NCBI GenBank assembly: GCA_000711775.1
Contig: ARYC01000414.1
Location: 62,001 to 126,000, forward strand
Length of the DNA: 64,000 nt
Reading direction: 5' to 3'
Source of the DNA: Oxytricha trifallax
Lineage: Eukaryota > Ciliophora > Spirotrichea > Sporadotrichida > Oxytrichidae
Positions 36,099 to 46,740 of this stretch are shown piece after piece. Numbering within the stretch: the stretch's first letter is position 1; every line of letters starts with the position of its first letter. A program made the position numbers and the translations under genes. Below the pieces are notes generated by a model. The model was not told the origin of the DNA. It was given only the letters and a program-made list of their open reading frames with translations, and did not search any database.

Positions 36099-36686
36099 AT
36101 GGAAATGAAAAAATTACATAGAAAAGAACAATTTGGATTTAACGAATAGCGCATATCCACTATTTTGATAGTCTTTTAATTACAATATGATTTAAGCAAA
36201 GCATTATTTGTAAAATTAATTTTCTTATCTCTTGTATAAAAAGAAACTTGCGTTATAAATGGACAGTATAATTTCTCAATGCACAAAGGTAAAATGAAGA
36301 TCAATTTAATGTAAAAATAAGTGAAGGTTATTGTTTTTTAAGCAAGGTCTAAGAAAGTCATCTAAACTGAACCATTTCAACTCCCGAAATGCGAAACCAC
36401 TCTATAGCTTTGTATTAATAAAAAAACTGCACTTGCAAAATCTTACTAATTTTGGTAGTCCATGAATTTATGTCATTCTTGTAAGCAGCCGGCTTTAACT
36501 CACCGTGATATATATATATTGTTCAGGAAGCAGGTTTTGCATATTTTTTCAAACATAGAACGAATTTTAATAACTTAAGTTGCAGCCGCCTTGTTGTGGC
36601 ATAATTGCACGGACGACCGAAATTAGTAAGAACTTATAAGCGCTGTTTATTGTATTGATGACAAACCTATACATTTCAGCTACTGA
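36099..36686 (+). CDS. unknown 195-residue protein, uninterrupted
   Basis: Open frame from ATG 36099 (MEMKKLHRKEQFGFNEQR) to TGA 36684, free of IES and intron. It includes a CHSC dicysteine pair near residue 130 followed by QPALTHRDIYILF, and a C-terminal VAAALLWHNCTDD. Base composition is clearly less AT-rich than the flanks. I do not recognise the family. A decayed inverted copy of its first about 100 bp lies 0.75 kb downstream. Confidence 0.6.
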
Positions 36687-36829
36687 GATTAAGTGGTTAA
36701 GTTTTGTAAAACGAACTTTTAAGACCTTGATTAAAATACAACAAAAAATTCACATAAATTTAGATTAAATTTATTTTATCTCATATTTTATATTGTGAAT
36801 TTACATTTTGCAGTCAAAAGGCATTTCTA

Positions 36830-36934
36830 ATAAACAAGAGATGAAATAAATAAATTATATTAGAAGTTATAATTTGCTTTAACCTAATAGTAATTAAAAG
36901 TTAATCAAAATAGTGATATGCGCTATTCGTTAAA
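36830..36934 (-). repeat. decayed inverted copy of the 5' end of the 36.1-kb gene
   Basis: Reverse complement of 36915-36934 equals TTTAACGAATAGCGCATATC at 36138-36157. Similarity continues with indels for roughly 80 bp (ACTATTTTGAT, TTTTAATTAC, CATCTCTTGT blocks). It looks like an inverted partial duplication rather than the ends of a transposon, since the left copy is inside a coding frame. Confidence 0.6.
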
Positions 36935-37639
36935 AAAAATGTAACATATATTTCTAATTTTTTCCTTCCGATTATAATTTAGTAATAATAGAAATATATA
37001 AAACACTCTCACATATTCCAATAATATAAATAATAATTGAATAACAAACAAACATTATACACATATGATTAAATTTAATAATTTTAAGAAATATATAATG
37101 AAATAGAGATGTTTGTTACGTTTAACATCAAAATTTGCATATAAATTTACATATATATATTTTGAAAATATGAAGCAAATATTTCGTTTGGAAAAAATTA
37201 TCGATAGATAATCATCAAGAGTAGGATCAAACTATCATAGTTCAAAACAGTTAAGTTAACAATTAATAATTTAAATATATATTGAAATTTTAGACCTTAT
37301 TTAATTTACTCATTATATTTGACAGCTTTTATTAAAGCTGCCAAATTATTTTAATGTACAACGTTTTTTCCAAAAGTCCATACCATATTTTGATTAAAAT
37401 AGAATTTCTATATAATTATTTAATACTTTAATTTGAATTTATACTATAAAATTGAAATTATAAATCTTATCTTAAAAAATAAATTATAAACTAAAATTTC
37501 TAATAGATAAACTTTTTTAAAAAATTATGTCTAAAACCCTAAACCTTCCTTTTTATATTATGATTTAATATTATTGAAATGGATTGAATTGTTCAATATT
37601 GATAATTATTATATATTTTTAAGCAGCAATGGCCAGTAG
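36935..37639. other. AT-rich intergenic, nothing called
   Basis: No coding-like frame. A single CCCTAAACC at about 37545 is not a telomere repeat array. Confidence 0.45.
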
Positions 37640-39568
37640 AGGTTAGAGTAGCAAAATCACATTAATGAGTTTGGTGAAATGTTGAGAGGCAGACAATTGT
37701 CTGAATTAACTCATTTAATGGAGTGCGGCACTAACATTAATTCTACAACGCATGATTAAGTTTTCGCTGATGCCACTTAGTATCAGACTTCGAACTTAAT
37801 CAATAAACTATTCTTCTATTTTAATTGATTTTATGATGAATAATGTAAACAAAGCTCGTAAATGTAAAAAATTTAGATTAATTACTTTTTCAATTTTTGT
37901 GAATTTTCTCACCACAACTTTTGCACAAACCACATTAATCATTAACACCCAACACATAGATGCTGGCTGGCAATCATTCTTCTCATCAATTTAAGAGAGG
38001 TTCCGGGCTTCAAAATCTATGCTTGGATTAACTATAACTCAATGAATAAGTTCAAAAATTAAATTCTAAGAAACAATATACTTCACAAAATAATTTAATT
38101 CAAATTTCACATTAAATCTCCAGTCCTAATAACGGATTTTACGTCAATAATATTCATATTCAATTCTAATTTCAAATTATATCAAGTTATCTATTTTAAG
38201 AAATTTAATATTGAGGAACAAAGCTAATAAGATCAAAGAGATTGCTGTGAAAAATCTGGTAAAATCAGAAAACCAATGAAAAGATTTTCAGAGATTGCTT
38301 CTTCAGGAAGAGGAGTTGGTTGTAGAGGTAAGAAGCCTATAATTTAAACTTAATAGGTAGCTATTAATTACAAGCATATTTTTTCTGCAAATTCTTTTTT
38401 ATTTTTTCAAACTGCTTACTTAATTCATTGCAAATAGATAAGTCATTTATAAAATGTTATATGTCCTACTTATAAAGCAATAATTGTCTAGTTTAATTTA
38501 TTAGGCATATTTATATATTTTAATTTGCAAATTTATTGTTTAATATCTCACAAAATACATCTGAGTTTTTTATATTATTTTTATGCTTGAATTAAGAATC
38601 AATATTATTTTTCTTTTCAACTTTTTTCTATAAAAATAAAATACTATTTATTTATTCTAGTTTATGATTAAAATGGTATATATAATATTACCAATTCATA
38701 AAAGCCAAACTATTTATATATTTCTTGTTATATAAGTCAAGAAGTGAATTTGTTTCAACGCAGGCAGCATCTCCAATAATTGTAGATGACTCTAGTTTGT
38801 GTTCATTTTCTGAGGAAGATAATAGTCAGGTCGATGGAACAAGTAGCGTTGAAATTAGAATTGAAGATGTAGACACCTATACCATAATTTACATATAATT
38901 ACATAGTATAAATATGTATAAGTGAGGCCGGTTACAAACGTTAAAATATTTAGAAAACTTAATTAAAAATTGATAGTAGTCTTAAACAAGACACATCGTC
39001 CTGTCTTTAATCTCCTTATATGGATAGCTGCGCAAATGAAGAGTAAATGCACGAAGAAGAGCTTATAGAGGAGTACAACGACGATGATGAAATAATATCA
39101 AATATGGCAACCCAAAATTAATTGAATAATATTACTCAAATATATCACAAATATTAAATCTATTTATAAAAAACATTCAATCTTATATATAAATATTTAT
39201 ATGAATTCTTTTTTATAATAAAATTACTATCCCTTTAAAATCAAGTAAAATTTAACTTTAAATTATTTTAGAAAAAAAACGGTTAAAATTTTTATTTTTA
39301 AATTATAAATTCAAATATCTATATAATTGTATTTATTTGTTAAATAAATAACTTCTTTTTATTTAATTTACTGAATTTATTTTACTTTTAAAATTATTCT
39401 TTTTAGTATTAATAGACCAAAATAGGATATTTTAAATAGAGACTCAGGAATTAATTTTAATAATAATATTGAAAATGAGATTTATGATAATAAACTTGCG
39501 CATGATAAAAAAAATAAATAATAATAAAATTAATAGTATTGCTTATCAATGTATAAATCAATGAGAAA
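37640..39568 (+). CDS. disordered protein in several segments, start unresolved
   Basis: Plus-strand segments with coding composition: NEFGEMLRGRQLSELTHLMEC (about 37660), Gln/Ser/His-rich (about 37910-38210), EKSGKIRKPMKRFSEIASS (about 38230), VDDSSLCSFSEEDNS (about 38780), acidic HEEELIEEYNDDDE (about 39050) and Asn-rich DKKNKQQQNQ (about 39500), ending at TGA near 39568. One IES (38859-38967) is resolved; others between the segments are not. An ATG at 37632 is in a different frame from the first segment. No family recognised; treating it as one gene is inference. Confidence 0.5.
38859..38967. other. IES 109 bp, pointer AATTGA
   Basis: AATTGA at 38859 and 38968, in phase; joins SVEIRI to DSSLKQDTSS. 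Confidence 0.7.
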
Positions 39569-39602
39569 TTTTTGAATAAAAAGACGAGGGGAAAATATCA
39601 GA

Positions 39603-40045
39603 ACCAAAGATATTGATTTATATTTTAGGTAAGTTGACACACCTGTTTCAAGACAAATTAGTGTTTAAAAATACGTAGAAAATATATTTATACAAGAACT
39701 TTCACTATATTATTGAATAATATATTTTTTTTCATAATCTTTTGTTAATTTATACAAATTTAAACTATATAACTTTCTAAAATTATAGTGAATCAGATAT
39801 TTTAAAAAGAAAATAACTTGAATATTACAGTTTTTACTATCTTTTAAAATATCTGATTCACTATAATTTTAGAAAGTTATATAGTTTAAATTTGTATAAA
39901 TTAACAAAAGATTATGAAAAAAAATATATTATTCAATAATATAGTGAAAGTTCTTGTATAAATATATTTTCTACGTATTTTTAAACACTAATTTGTCTTG
40001 AAACAGGTGTGTCAACTTACCTAAATATAAATTAATATCTTTGGT
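39603..40045. mobile_element. palindromic element P4
   Basis: Inverted repeat of 443 bp beginning ACCAAAGATATTGATTTATA, arms about 190 bp and a short centre. No target duplication recognised. Located in the gap after the disordered-protein gene. Confidence 0.8.
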
Positions 40046-40216
40046 TACAATTTTATCACAAAAAAATCATTCTAAATAGGTTTGTTTTTTTCTTCAGTAA
40101 TAGGAATCATAACTCTCAATTAATTTGGATATTAAATTTATATCAAGCGAATAAGGTATTACAAACGCTAACTCAATATAGCAGCATATATATTATTATT
40201 ATTATTTATATATATT

Positions 40217-42325
40217 ATGATTATGCATGAGTAAATTATTAAAATTGAAAATTTGTACGATGAAGATAAAGGGTTTTACACAAAAGAATATATTGACTCA
40301 ATTATACTACAGGGCTATCAATAAAAGTAAGTATATTTTTGTGTCCTCTAAACATTCAAATTAAAATAATAAACATATATTAAATGTAAGATAAACATTT
40401 GAATTTAGTATGTAAGCAGTCAGGAATTTGCCCTAATACTCATAATTGAATTTATCGCCTTCACATCTCTAGAAAATTTTATTACCGCCTGTAAACTGCC
40501 TCCCTAAATAATAATAAAAGGTACCTTTTTAACTAAAAATTAATTATATTAACTTAACTGATAAAGGGTTTTGGGGTGTAAAAATAGAGTTTCTTATGTT
40601 TGTATTTTTAACTCTTAAGCTTAAACTAAAATAGCTGTACACGCTGATATTGGACATGGACGAGACATTGATTTATTGCAGGCAAAATCCTTACCCAGGT
40701 TACCAAGATATTATTTAAGCGACCTCCTCTGCCCATAATACCTACTCCTGTCAAGTTCAGGTAAACCTTTATGTTTAATTATTCATAAATTATTCGCAAA
40801 TTTAAGGATAATTTTAAGAAAATATAATATTTTAATGAAAATTTTTCTAGATATTCACTTCCTACAGACCAAATCTTCGTAAATTTTTAGAATAAGTTTC
40901 TCAAATATTTGAAGTAAATTGTTTTAAATTTTTTTTACAAAGCTATATAAAATTATATATGTTTAGTAATTTTCACTGCAAGTGAGGTAAGAAAAATTCT
41001 ATTTACTCGATATCCCTTCTGAATTTAAAAAAATAATTAGAATTAAGCATTAACAATATATTTTAGAAATCCTATGCTGATTTGATATTTAAAATAATTT
41101 AATTCCTAAAATGGGTGAATAAATTTCAATAATAAGTGATTAATAAGGTTTTTATATTTATTTCGCATAATATAAGTGTTATGGCTATTTAAATTTAAAA
41201 TCATAAATAAATTTTTTAGCTAGTATTAAAAATTGTCTTAATATCACTAATAAACTTATATTTTGATAATTTTTTATAAAATTCAGCTAATCTTAGTAAT
41301 TTCCATAAAAAAGTTGGCTTATTTTAGGGGACTTTGAATTCTTATTTTTATAATATTTGTATTTTATATCATTTTCCTTATATGTTTTTATTTATTTCAA
41401 ACTATCATAGGGTTCTTAACGAAAGCAAAATAAAATATTATTATTTTATTCACTAATATGTATTTTGTTTAAATCATTTGATATTGGATAAAATAGACCC
41501 CAGGAATGAATTTTTTTCTAAACGGCTCTACCGAGATAGCTGTTTGCCTACTCCTGGTGGTTAATATGTTAAGGATTTGACCATACTAGGGAGAGATCTG
41601 TCTCGCACGATAATTGTGGACAACTCAATTATGGCCTTTGCTTACAACATTTCAAATGGTATACCAATTCCAAGCTAAAACCCCAAAGATCAATTAAGAC
41701 ACGAAGATTGGGGAAATGAAATATTAAATCAAAAATTAATAATTATTGGCTAATATTAATTATAATTAGGCTAAAGTCAAATTAACACACCCTGATTGGA
41801 TTATTTTATAAGGAAAATCAATCGAGCCAATAGTTTTAATAATTAGCCCAAACATTATAATATTACGCCAATTATTATTCATTTTAAATTTAATTGTTTA
41901 TTTCCCCAATCTTCGTGTCTTAATTGATCTATGGGGTTTTATTACGGGTAACCTTGGGATAATGAACTCTACATTTTTTATCAATATTATATATAAATGT
42001 ATGTGAATTCCATGTTTGGAAGTGTTTATTATTTGTTTTGAAAGAATTTGTAAATTTATTGTAGAAATTAACTATACATCTTGGTAAGATAGACATTTAT
42101 CAAATTAATTAAATTTATTAGACTTCTATTTTAAGCGAGATTATTAATGCAAATGTTTATCAAAACATTGATATCAGAGTTTCAATTGAAAACATTTTCT
42201 AAATTACTCAAAAACTGCAATTATTGACTGTTACTCAATAAATTTAATAATCACAAATCCTACAGCATTAATAAAACAACTCACAAACTTCAAGCAATAT
42301 TTACTAACAATATGGCTAAAATGAT
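40217..42325 (+). CDS. CTD small phosphatase-like protein (SCP/NIF family), active-type motif
   Basis: A 291-residue protein after four introns (40327-40408, 40521-40634, 40761-40850, 40987-41066) and four IESs; the length is then exactly divisible by three. Catalytic motif [12 protein letters not shown] (DxDxT intact), then [66 protein letters not shown] and NGIPIPSYYGQPWDNELY. This is the full landmark set of SCP-type phosphatases that act on phospho-serine, typically on the RNA polymerase II tail. The C-terminus is Gln-rich. Start at ATG 40217 or, two codons later, 40223. Confidence 0.93.
40913..40964. other. IES 52 bp, pointer AGTAA
   Basis: AGTAA at 40913 and 40965; joins QIFE to VIFTASE. 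A GT-AG intron reading of the same stretch would break the frame. Confidence 0.88.
41080..41475. other. IES 396 bp, pointer ATTTGATATT
   Basis: Ten-base repeat ATTTGATATT at 41080 and 41476; joins KSYAD to [10 protein letters not shown]. Confidence 0.93.
41676..41939. other. IES 264 bp, pointer TA, made of element P5
   Basis: The minimal TA repeat at 41676 and 41940 is all that is shared; removal gives IPIPSYYGQPWDNEL, as the family requires. Confidence 0.85.
41678..41939. mobile_element. short TIR element P5 with telomere-like ends
   Basis: Element of 262 bp with 40-bp terminal inverted repeats (one mismatch) starting AAACCCCAAAGATCAATTAA and ending in the complement, flanked by TA. The AAACCCC end resembles the hypotrich telomere unit C4A4, as reported for TBE transposon ends. 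Too short for a transposase; probably non-autonomous. Confidence 0.88.
41973..42127. other. IES 155 bp, pointer ATTTT
   Basis: ATTTT at 41973 and 42128, in phase; joins NELYI to [10 protein letters not shown]. Confidence 0.82.
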
Positions 42326-42827
42326 TAGTTTTATAATATATTTTAAATAAATTATATTTGATGCATAGCTTCTGTTAAAAATAGCTGAAATATTTACATT
42401 TTTTAAAGAAATTTTTTTTAACTTCATTTGAGTTCGGGCAAATTTTCATTTAGAAAATATAAATTTGTTCTTTATAATACTCTCCTAATAGTAAAGAATT
42501 TATTTAAAAATTATTTTTAAAAGTATTGTTCAAAACAAAAATCTAATTTATTATTGTACTTGAACTAATAATTTTTAATTTAATTAGTAAAACTTTTGCA
42601 CTTTATCATTAGTTCAATGAAATTTAAGTTCAAGACATCTCAATGTGCGCAACTGTTAACAATATTGAATAAATTAATTTCAATTAAATTTTTATAAAAT
42701 CATTTTAATTTTAAGTCTCAGAATTACTATTTAGATGATTAGATGGCTGACAAGATCTGATAGAGTTGGAGCACCTACTCCCAGGTTTCGCTGATAATTG
42801 CTCCTGGTGAAATCAAGATATACTATG
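42326..42827. other. mostly non-coding interval
   Basis: AT-rich until about 42740. The last 90 bp reads SWSTYSQVSLIIAPGEIKIY and may be the 5' part of a coding segment cut by element P6. Confidence 0.35.
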
Positions 42828-43829
42828 TGTTCTGACCGAGACCCCCTCCTCCCCCCTTCAGCCGAGAACCCCCTTCCCCCCCTCAACCGAGACCCCCCTC
42901 CCCCCCTCAAACAGAGAATCCCCTTTTATTATAGTTTTTTTATGAATTTATTTTTTACTCAGAATAAGTTTCTTGCCCTTCGGGCAGATGTTACTATCAA
43001 AAATATATTTTGATAAGTTCCACTACGTCCATCGACTTTTATTTAGAACATACTCCCATAGGGAAATATTTATAATAAGGTTAAATTTCTACAATCATTA
43101 TTAGTAATATGATTTAATTGATAGACATAAATTTGATTTCAAGATTTTTTATAACTTAAATCACTTGCACTCTACTATATAGTAAAAATTAATATAAAAA
43201 GATTTTTCCTATTATTTTTAACTTCATTTAAATATAAAAACTTTTATTATTATTATTACTTATTTAGGTAATTACTATTAAAATCATATTTTATTCATAA
43301 ATATATTTAAATGGTAATCCAAAACATAAAAAATTGCCTTTAATTTTTCAATAAACTAAGCTCAAGAAATAAGATTTTAATAGTAATTACCTAAATAAGT
43401 AATAATAATAATAAAAGTTTTTATATTTAAATGAAGTTAAAAATAATAGGAAAAATCTTTTTATATTAATTTTTACTATATAGTAGAGTGCAAGTGATTT
43501 AAGTTATAAAAAATCTTGAAATCAAATTTATGTCTATCAATTAAATCATATTACTAATAATGATTGTAGAAATTTAACCTTATTATAAATATTTCCCTAT
43601 GGGAGTATGTTCTAAATAAAAGTCGATGGACGTAGTGGAACTTATCAAAATATATTTTTGATAGTAACATCTGCCCGAAGGGCAAGAAACTTATTCTGAG
43701 TAAAAAATAAATTCATAAAAAAACTATAATAAAAGGGGATTCTCTGTTTGAGGGGGGGAGGGGGGTCTCGGTTGAGGGGGGAAGGGGGTTCTCGGCTGAA
43801 GGGGGTAGGAGGGGGTCTCGGTCAGAACA
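42828..43829. mobile_element. palindromic C-tract element P6
   Basis: Inverted repeat of 1002 bp. The ends are TGTTCTGACCGAG and its complement, followed inward by three tandem copies of a CCGAGACCCCC-type unit with long C runs. Flanks ACTATG and AATATG (one mismatch) may be the 6-bp duplication; a TATG pointer is the alternative. The inner motif CATACTCCCATAGGGAAATA matches P7 and resembles P2. Confidence 0.88.
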
Positions 43830-43842
43830 AATATGATTTTGA

Positions 43843-43983
43843 ATGTCTACGATTAAAAACAAAGGATATTAGTCCGGAGTTGATGTGGTGTTAAATGGTA
43901 GCTTAAGGTATATCATGAAAATCTGTAGTGCCTAAATGAAGAGAAAAAAAAACCCAAATTTGAAAGACAATCTAGTTTGGTGA
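43843..43983 (+). CDS. possible small coding segment right of P6
   Basis: ATG at 43843 opens 46 codons (MSTIKNKGYQSGVDVVLN and on) with balanced composition, ending in TGA 43981. Two other frames here also look partly coding, so frame choice is uncertain. It could be a first segment of a larger gene. Confidence 0.3.
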
Positions 43984-44269
43984 TGACCACATCTGATGCT
44001 TTCTGAGAGAAGGTTAGTTGGTTGAAAACTTTTAACATTATTTTCCTACAACTCAAGTAGCTAATTTTGATTTCATTATTATCTGCTTAAATATTTGTAC
44101 ATACTTCAATCATTAACTACTTTTTTATTTGATGGCATTTTAGCAATATCAATTTCAATTAATAACTCACAACTTATTGCTATAGTTTAATATTTCTTAT
44201 TATGTATTTTATTTTGGCAATTATTAATCTTTTTAATAAGAAAACAGAGAGAAATTGTAATTTAATGTG

Positions 44270-46740
44270 AATAATAATTGTTTGAGTAGAAATGAAGCTG
44301 GAGAGAACTTCCAGACAATACAACAACAGTATTCTTAGACCTCACAAATACCAATAATTCCTTCAACACAACAATTCCTCAATTCAAGAAATGGAAATTA
44401 AATATTCCTTAACTATATTTAATGCAAGTATTTCTATTTATTACAAGCAAATGCAATAATATTATGATTTATTGAGAAAAAATATAGTATCTAAAAAGTT
44501 TTATTTCTGGAATATTGCAATAGAATTTAAATAGTGATTCTAATTTAAGATAATAAAATTTTGGAATCCAATAATAAAATAATAACTCAAATTATTAATA
44601 AAAATAGGGGCGCTATTTTATCAGGATTCTCTTATATAAATATTTAAGTAAAATTATTTTAATCCTTTTATCTATAAAACTTGAATAATTTTTCACATTA
44701 GTAATTGCAGAACCAATAACAATTAAATAGTCAAGAAATATAAAATTAGAATCACACAATAAATTTGAATGTATTTAACCAACTGTTCCAACCGTAGACC
44801 CCCCCTCCCACCCCCCTCCCAGCGTCTAAAACGAGAACCCCCCTCCCACCCTAACTAGACCCCCCCTCCCACCTCAACAACATCCTAATTCAAATGAAAA
44901 CTTTAATCCTCGATGTTCAAATCATTTTCCTCATGACATCTTGATCTCATTTTTTTATACATAAAAATACCTTTTTCAAAAATTTTCTCAATCATTAAAA
45001 TGCTTATCTTTTCTTAAATTTTACATCTTTCATTGCGTCCGTCGACTATTTTTTCTATATGCTCCCATAGGAAATTAATAAAATATATTTAATTTTTACT
45101 CGTTAATAATATAATTAAAAAAATGTTGAACCAACAAACTCATTAAATTATATATAACAATCATAGAACTAAATTTAAATAAAAATGTAATCACTTTAAT
45201 AGTCTATATTCGAAATATGATTAATTTTTTATAGCAATGTTTTCCAATTATTCTATAATTATTACCATTAACATAAATATAGGAACTAATAGTTATGGAA
45301 AATTGATATTAAAGTATATTAAAATAAAGCCTATTTTATTTACTATAATAAAATTCAATGTTTAACTATCTTTAATTAATAAAGAAGTTGTTTTTTATTT
45401 AAATTAATCCATTTACATACTAATTTATTATTAAAATGAATAAAATAGGCTTTATTTTAATATACTTTAATATCAATTTTCCATAACTATTAGTTCCTAT
45501 ATTTATGTTAATGGTAATAATTATAGAATAGTTGCAAAACATTGCTATAAAAAATTAATCATATTTCGAATATTGAATATTAAAGTAATTACATTTTTAT
45601 TTAAATTTAGTTCTATGATTGTTATATATAATTTAATGAGTTTGTTGGTTCAACATTTTTTAAATTATATTATTAACGAGTAAAATTTAAGTATATTATA
45701 TTAATTTCCTATGGGAGCATAAAGATAAAATAGTCGACGGACGTAATGAAAGATGTAAAATTTAAGAAAAGATAAGCATTTAATGATTGAGAAAACTTTT
45801 GAAAAAGTATTTTTATGTATAAAAAAATGAGATCAAGATATCATGAGGAAAATGATTTGAACATCGAGGATTAAAGTTTTCATTTGAATTGGGATGTTGT
45901 TGAGGTGGGAGGGGGGGTCTAGTTAGGGTGGGAGGGGGGTGTCTCGTCGTAGACCTGGAGAGGGCGGTGGAGGGGGGGTCTCGGTTGGAACAACCAACAA
46001 AGTATGGTTAGATTATTTTTTTAAATATACATGCCATTAATTTATTCTCATAATTAAATTTGCAATATATTATAATTTAACTTAGATTTTATCATTAAAT
46101 AAGAATATTTTTTATATTTTAGAATATCGCAGCAATTGAATACCAGCAAACTCAAAGATCTACTATTCATATGCCATATCTGTCAAATTTATCACAAATA
46201 TATATTCTATTTTAAAATTTATAATTTTATATTGAATTAATGAATTGTTTAAGAAATACTACGTTTAAGAATTAAGTCAATAAATACAAATTTTCTCTTT
46301 ATTTTTAGCGAGCAAGTTTCAATATATTTTGTAAAACTTATTTTAACTATGAAAAATCTAAAATAGGGAAATATATAATTACCACAAATACTTAGCAAAA
46401 GAAAAATGTGAAATTATTAGTATTTATTAAATAAATTATATTTTCAAATCTATTCAATCAATAATGGATTCAAGGAGCAATAACTTACTCCCATAATCTA
46501 ATAATAATAATTATTCTGAGTATTGTGAAGAAATAATAGATAATTATGTTTATTTAAGTAAGTTATTATGTGCTTATCATTTTTGTGGTAATACTCAAAC
46601 AACAACTCTCAGTATGATTAAAGTATGGATTATAGTTATAGTAGCAGCATCATGACCTCAAATCAATCCAAATAATATCAATCAAATTTGTAACAAACAT
46701 CGGACTTCCAATAAAATAATACAATTTAAGTATAAATATC
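44270..46740 (+). CDS. Gln/Asn-rich gene pieces split by element P7
   Basis: Coding-like segments on the plus strand: LSRNEAGENFQTIQQQYSQ (about 44285), Gln-rich QNQQQLNSQEIQNQ (about 44710) running up to P7, the continuation QQSMVR right of P7, IAAIEYQQTQRSTIHMPYL (about 46125), and MDSRSNNLLPQSNNNN (ATG 46463) with NNSQYDQSMDYSYSSS (about 46610). Removing P7 with one ACCAAC keeps VFNQ in frame with QSMVR. Whether these belong to one or two genes is not resolved. No domain recognised. Confidence 0.4.
44784..45992. mobile_element. palindromic C-tract element P7
   Basis: Inverted repeat of 1209 bp, the longest here, arms over 500 bp. Ends TGTTCCAACCG with C-run blocks (TAGACCCCCCTCCCA type) mirrored as G runs. 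Flanked by an exact 6-bp duplication ACCAAC (44778-44783 and 45993-45998). Contains TATGCTCCCATAGGAAAT, shared with P6. Confidence 0.92.

Noticed and set aside
36138-36934. An inverted-repeat transposon flanked by TTAA
   Set aside because: The left repeat is inside the open frame that starts at 36099, so a partial inverted gene copy is the simpler reading.
37545-37560. Telomere-like CCCTAAACC
   Set aside because: Single occurrence, not an array and not the hypotrich C4A4 unit.
42840-42920. CRISPR-like repeat array in the C-rich ends of P6
   Set aside because: Three imperfect C-run units without unique spacers, at the end of a palindrome, in a eukaryote.
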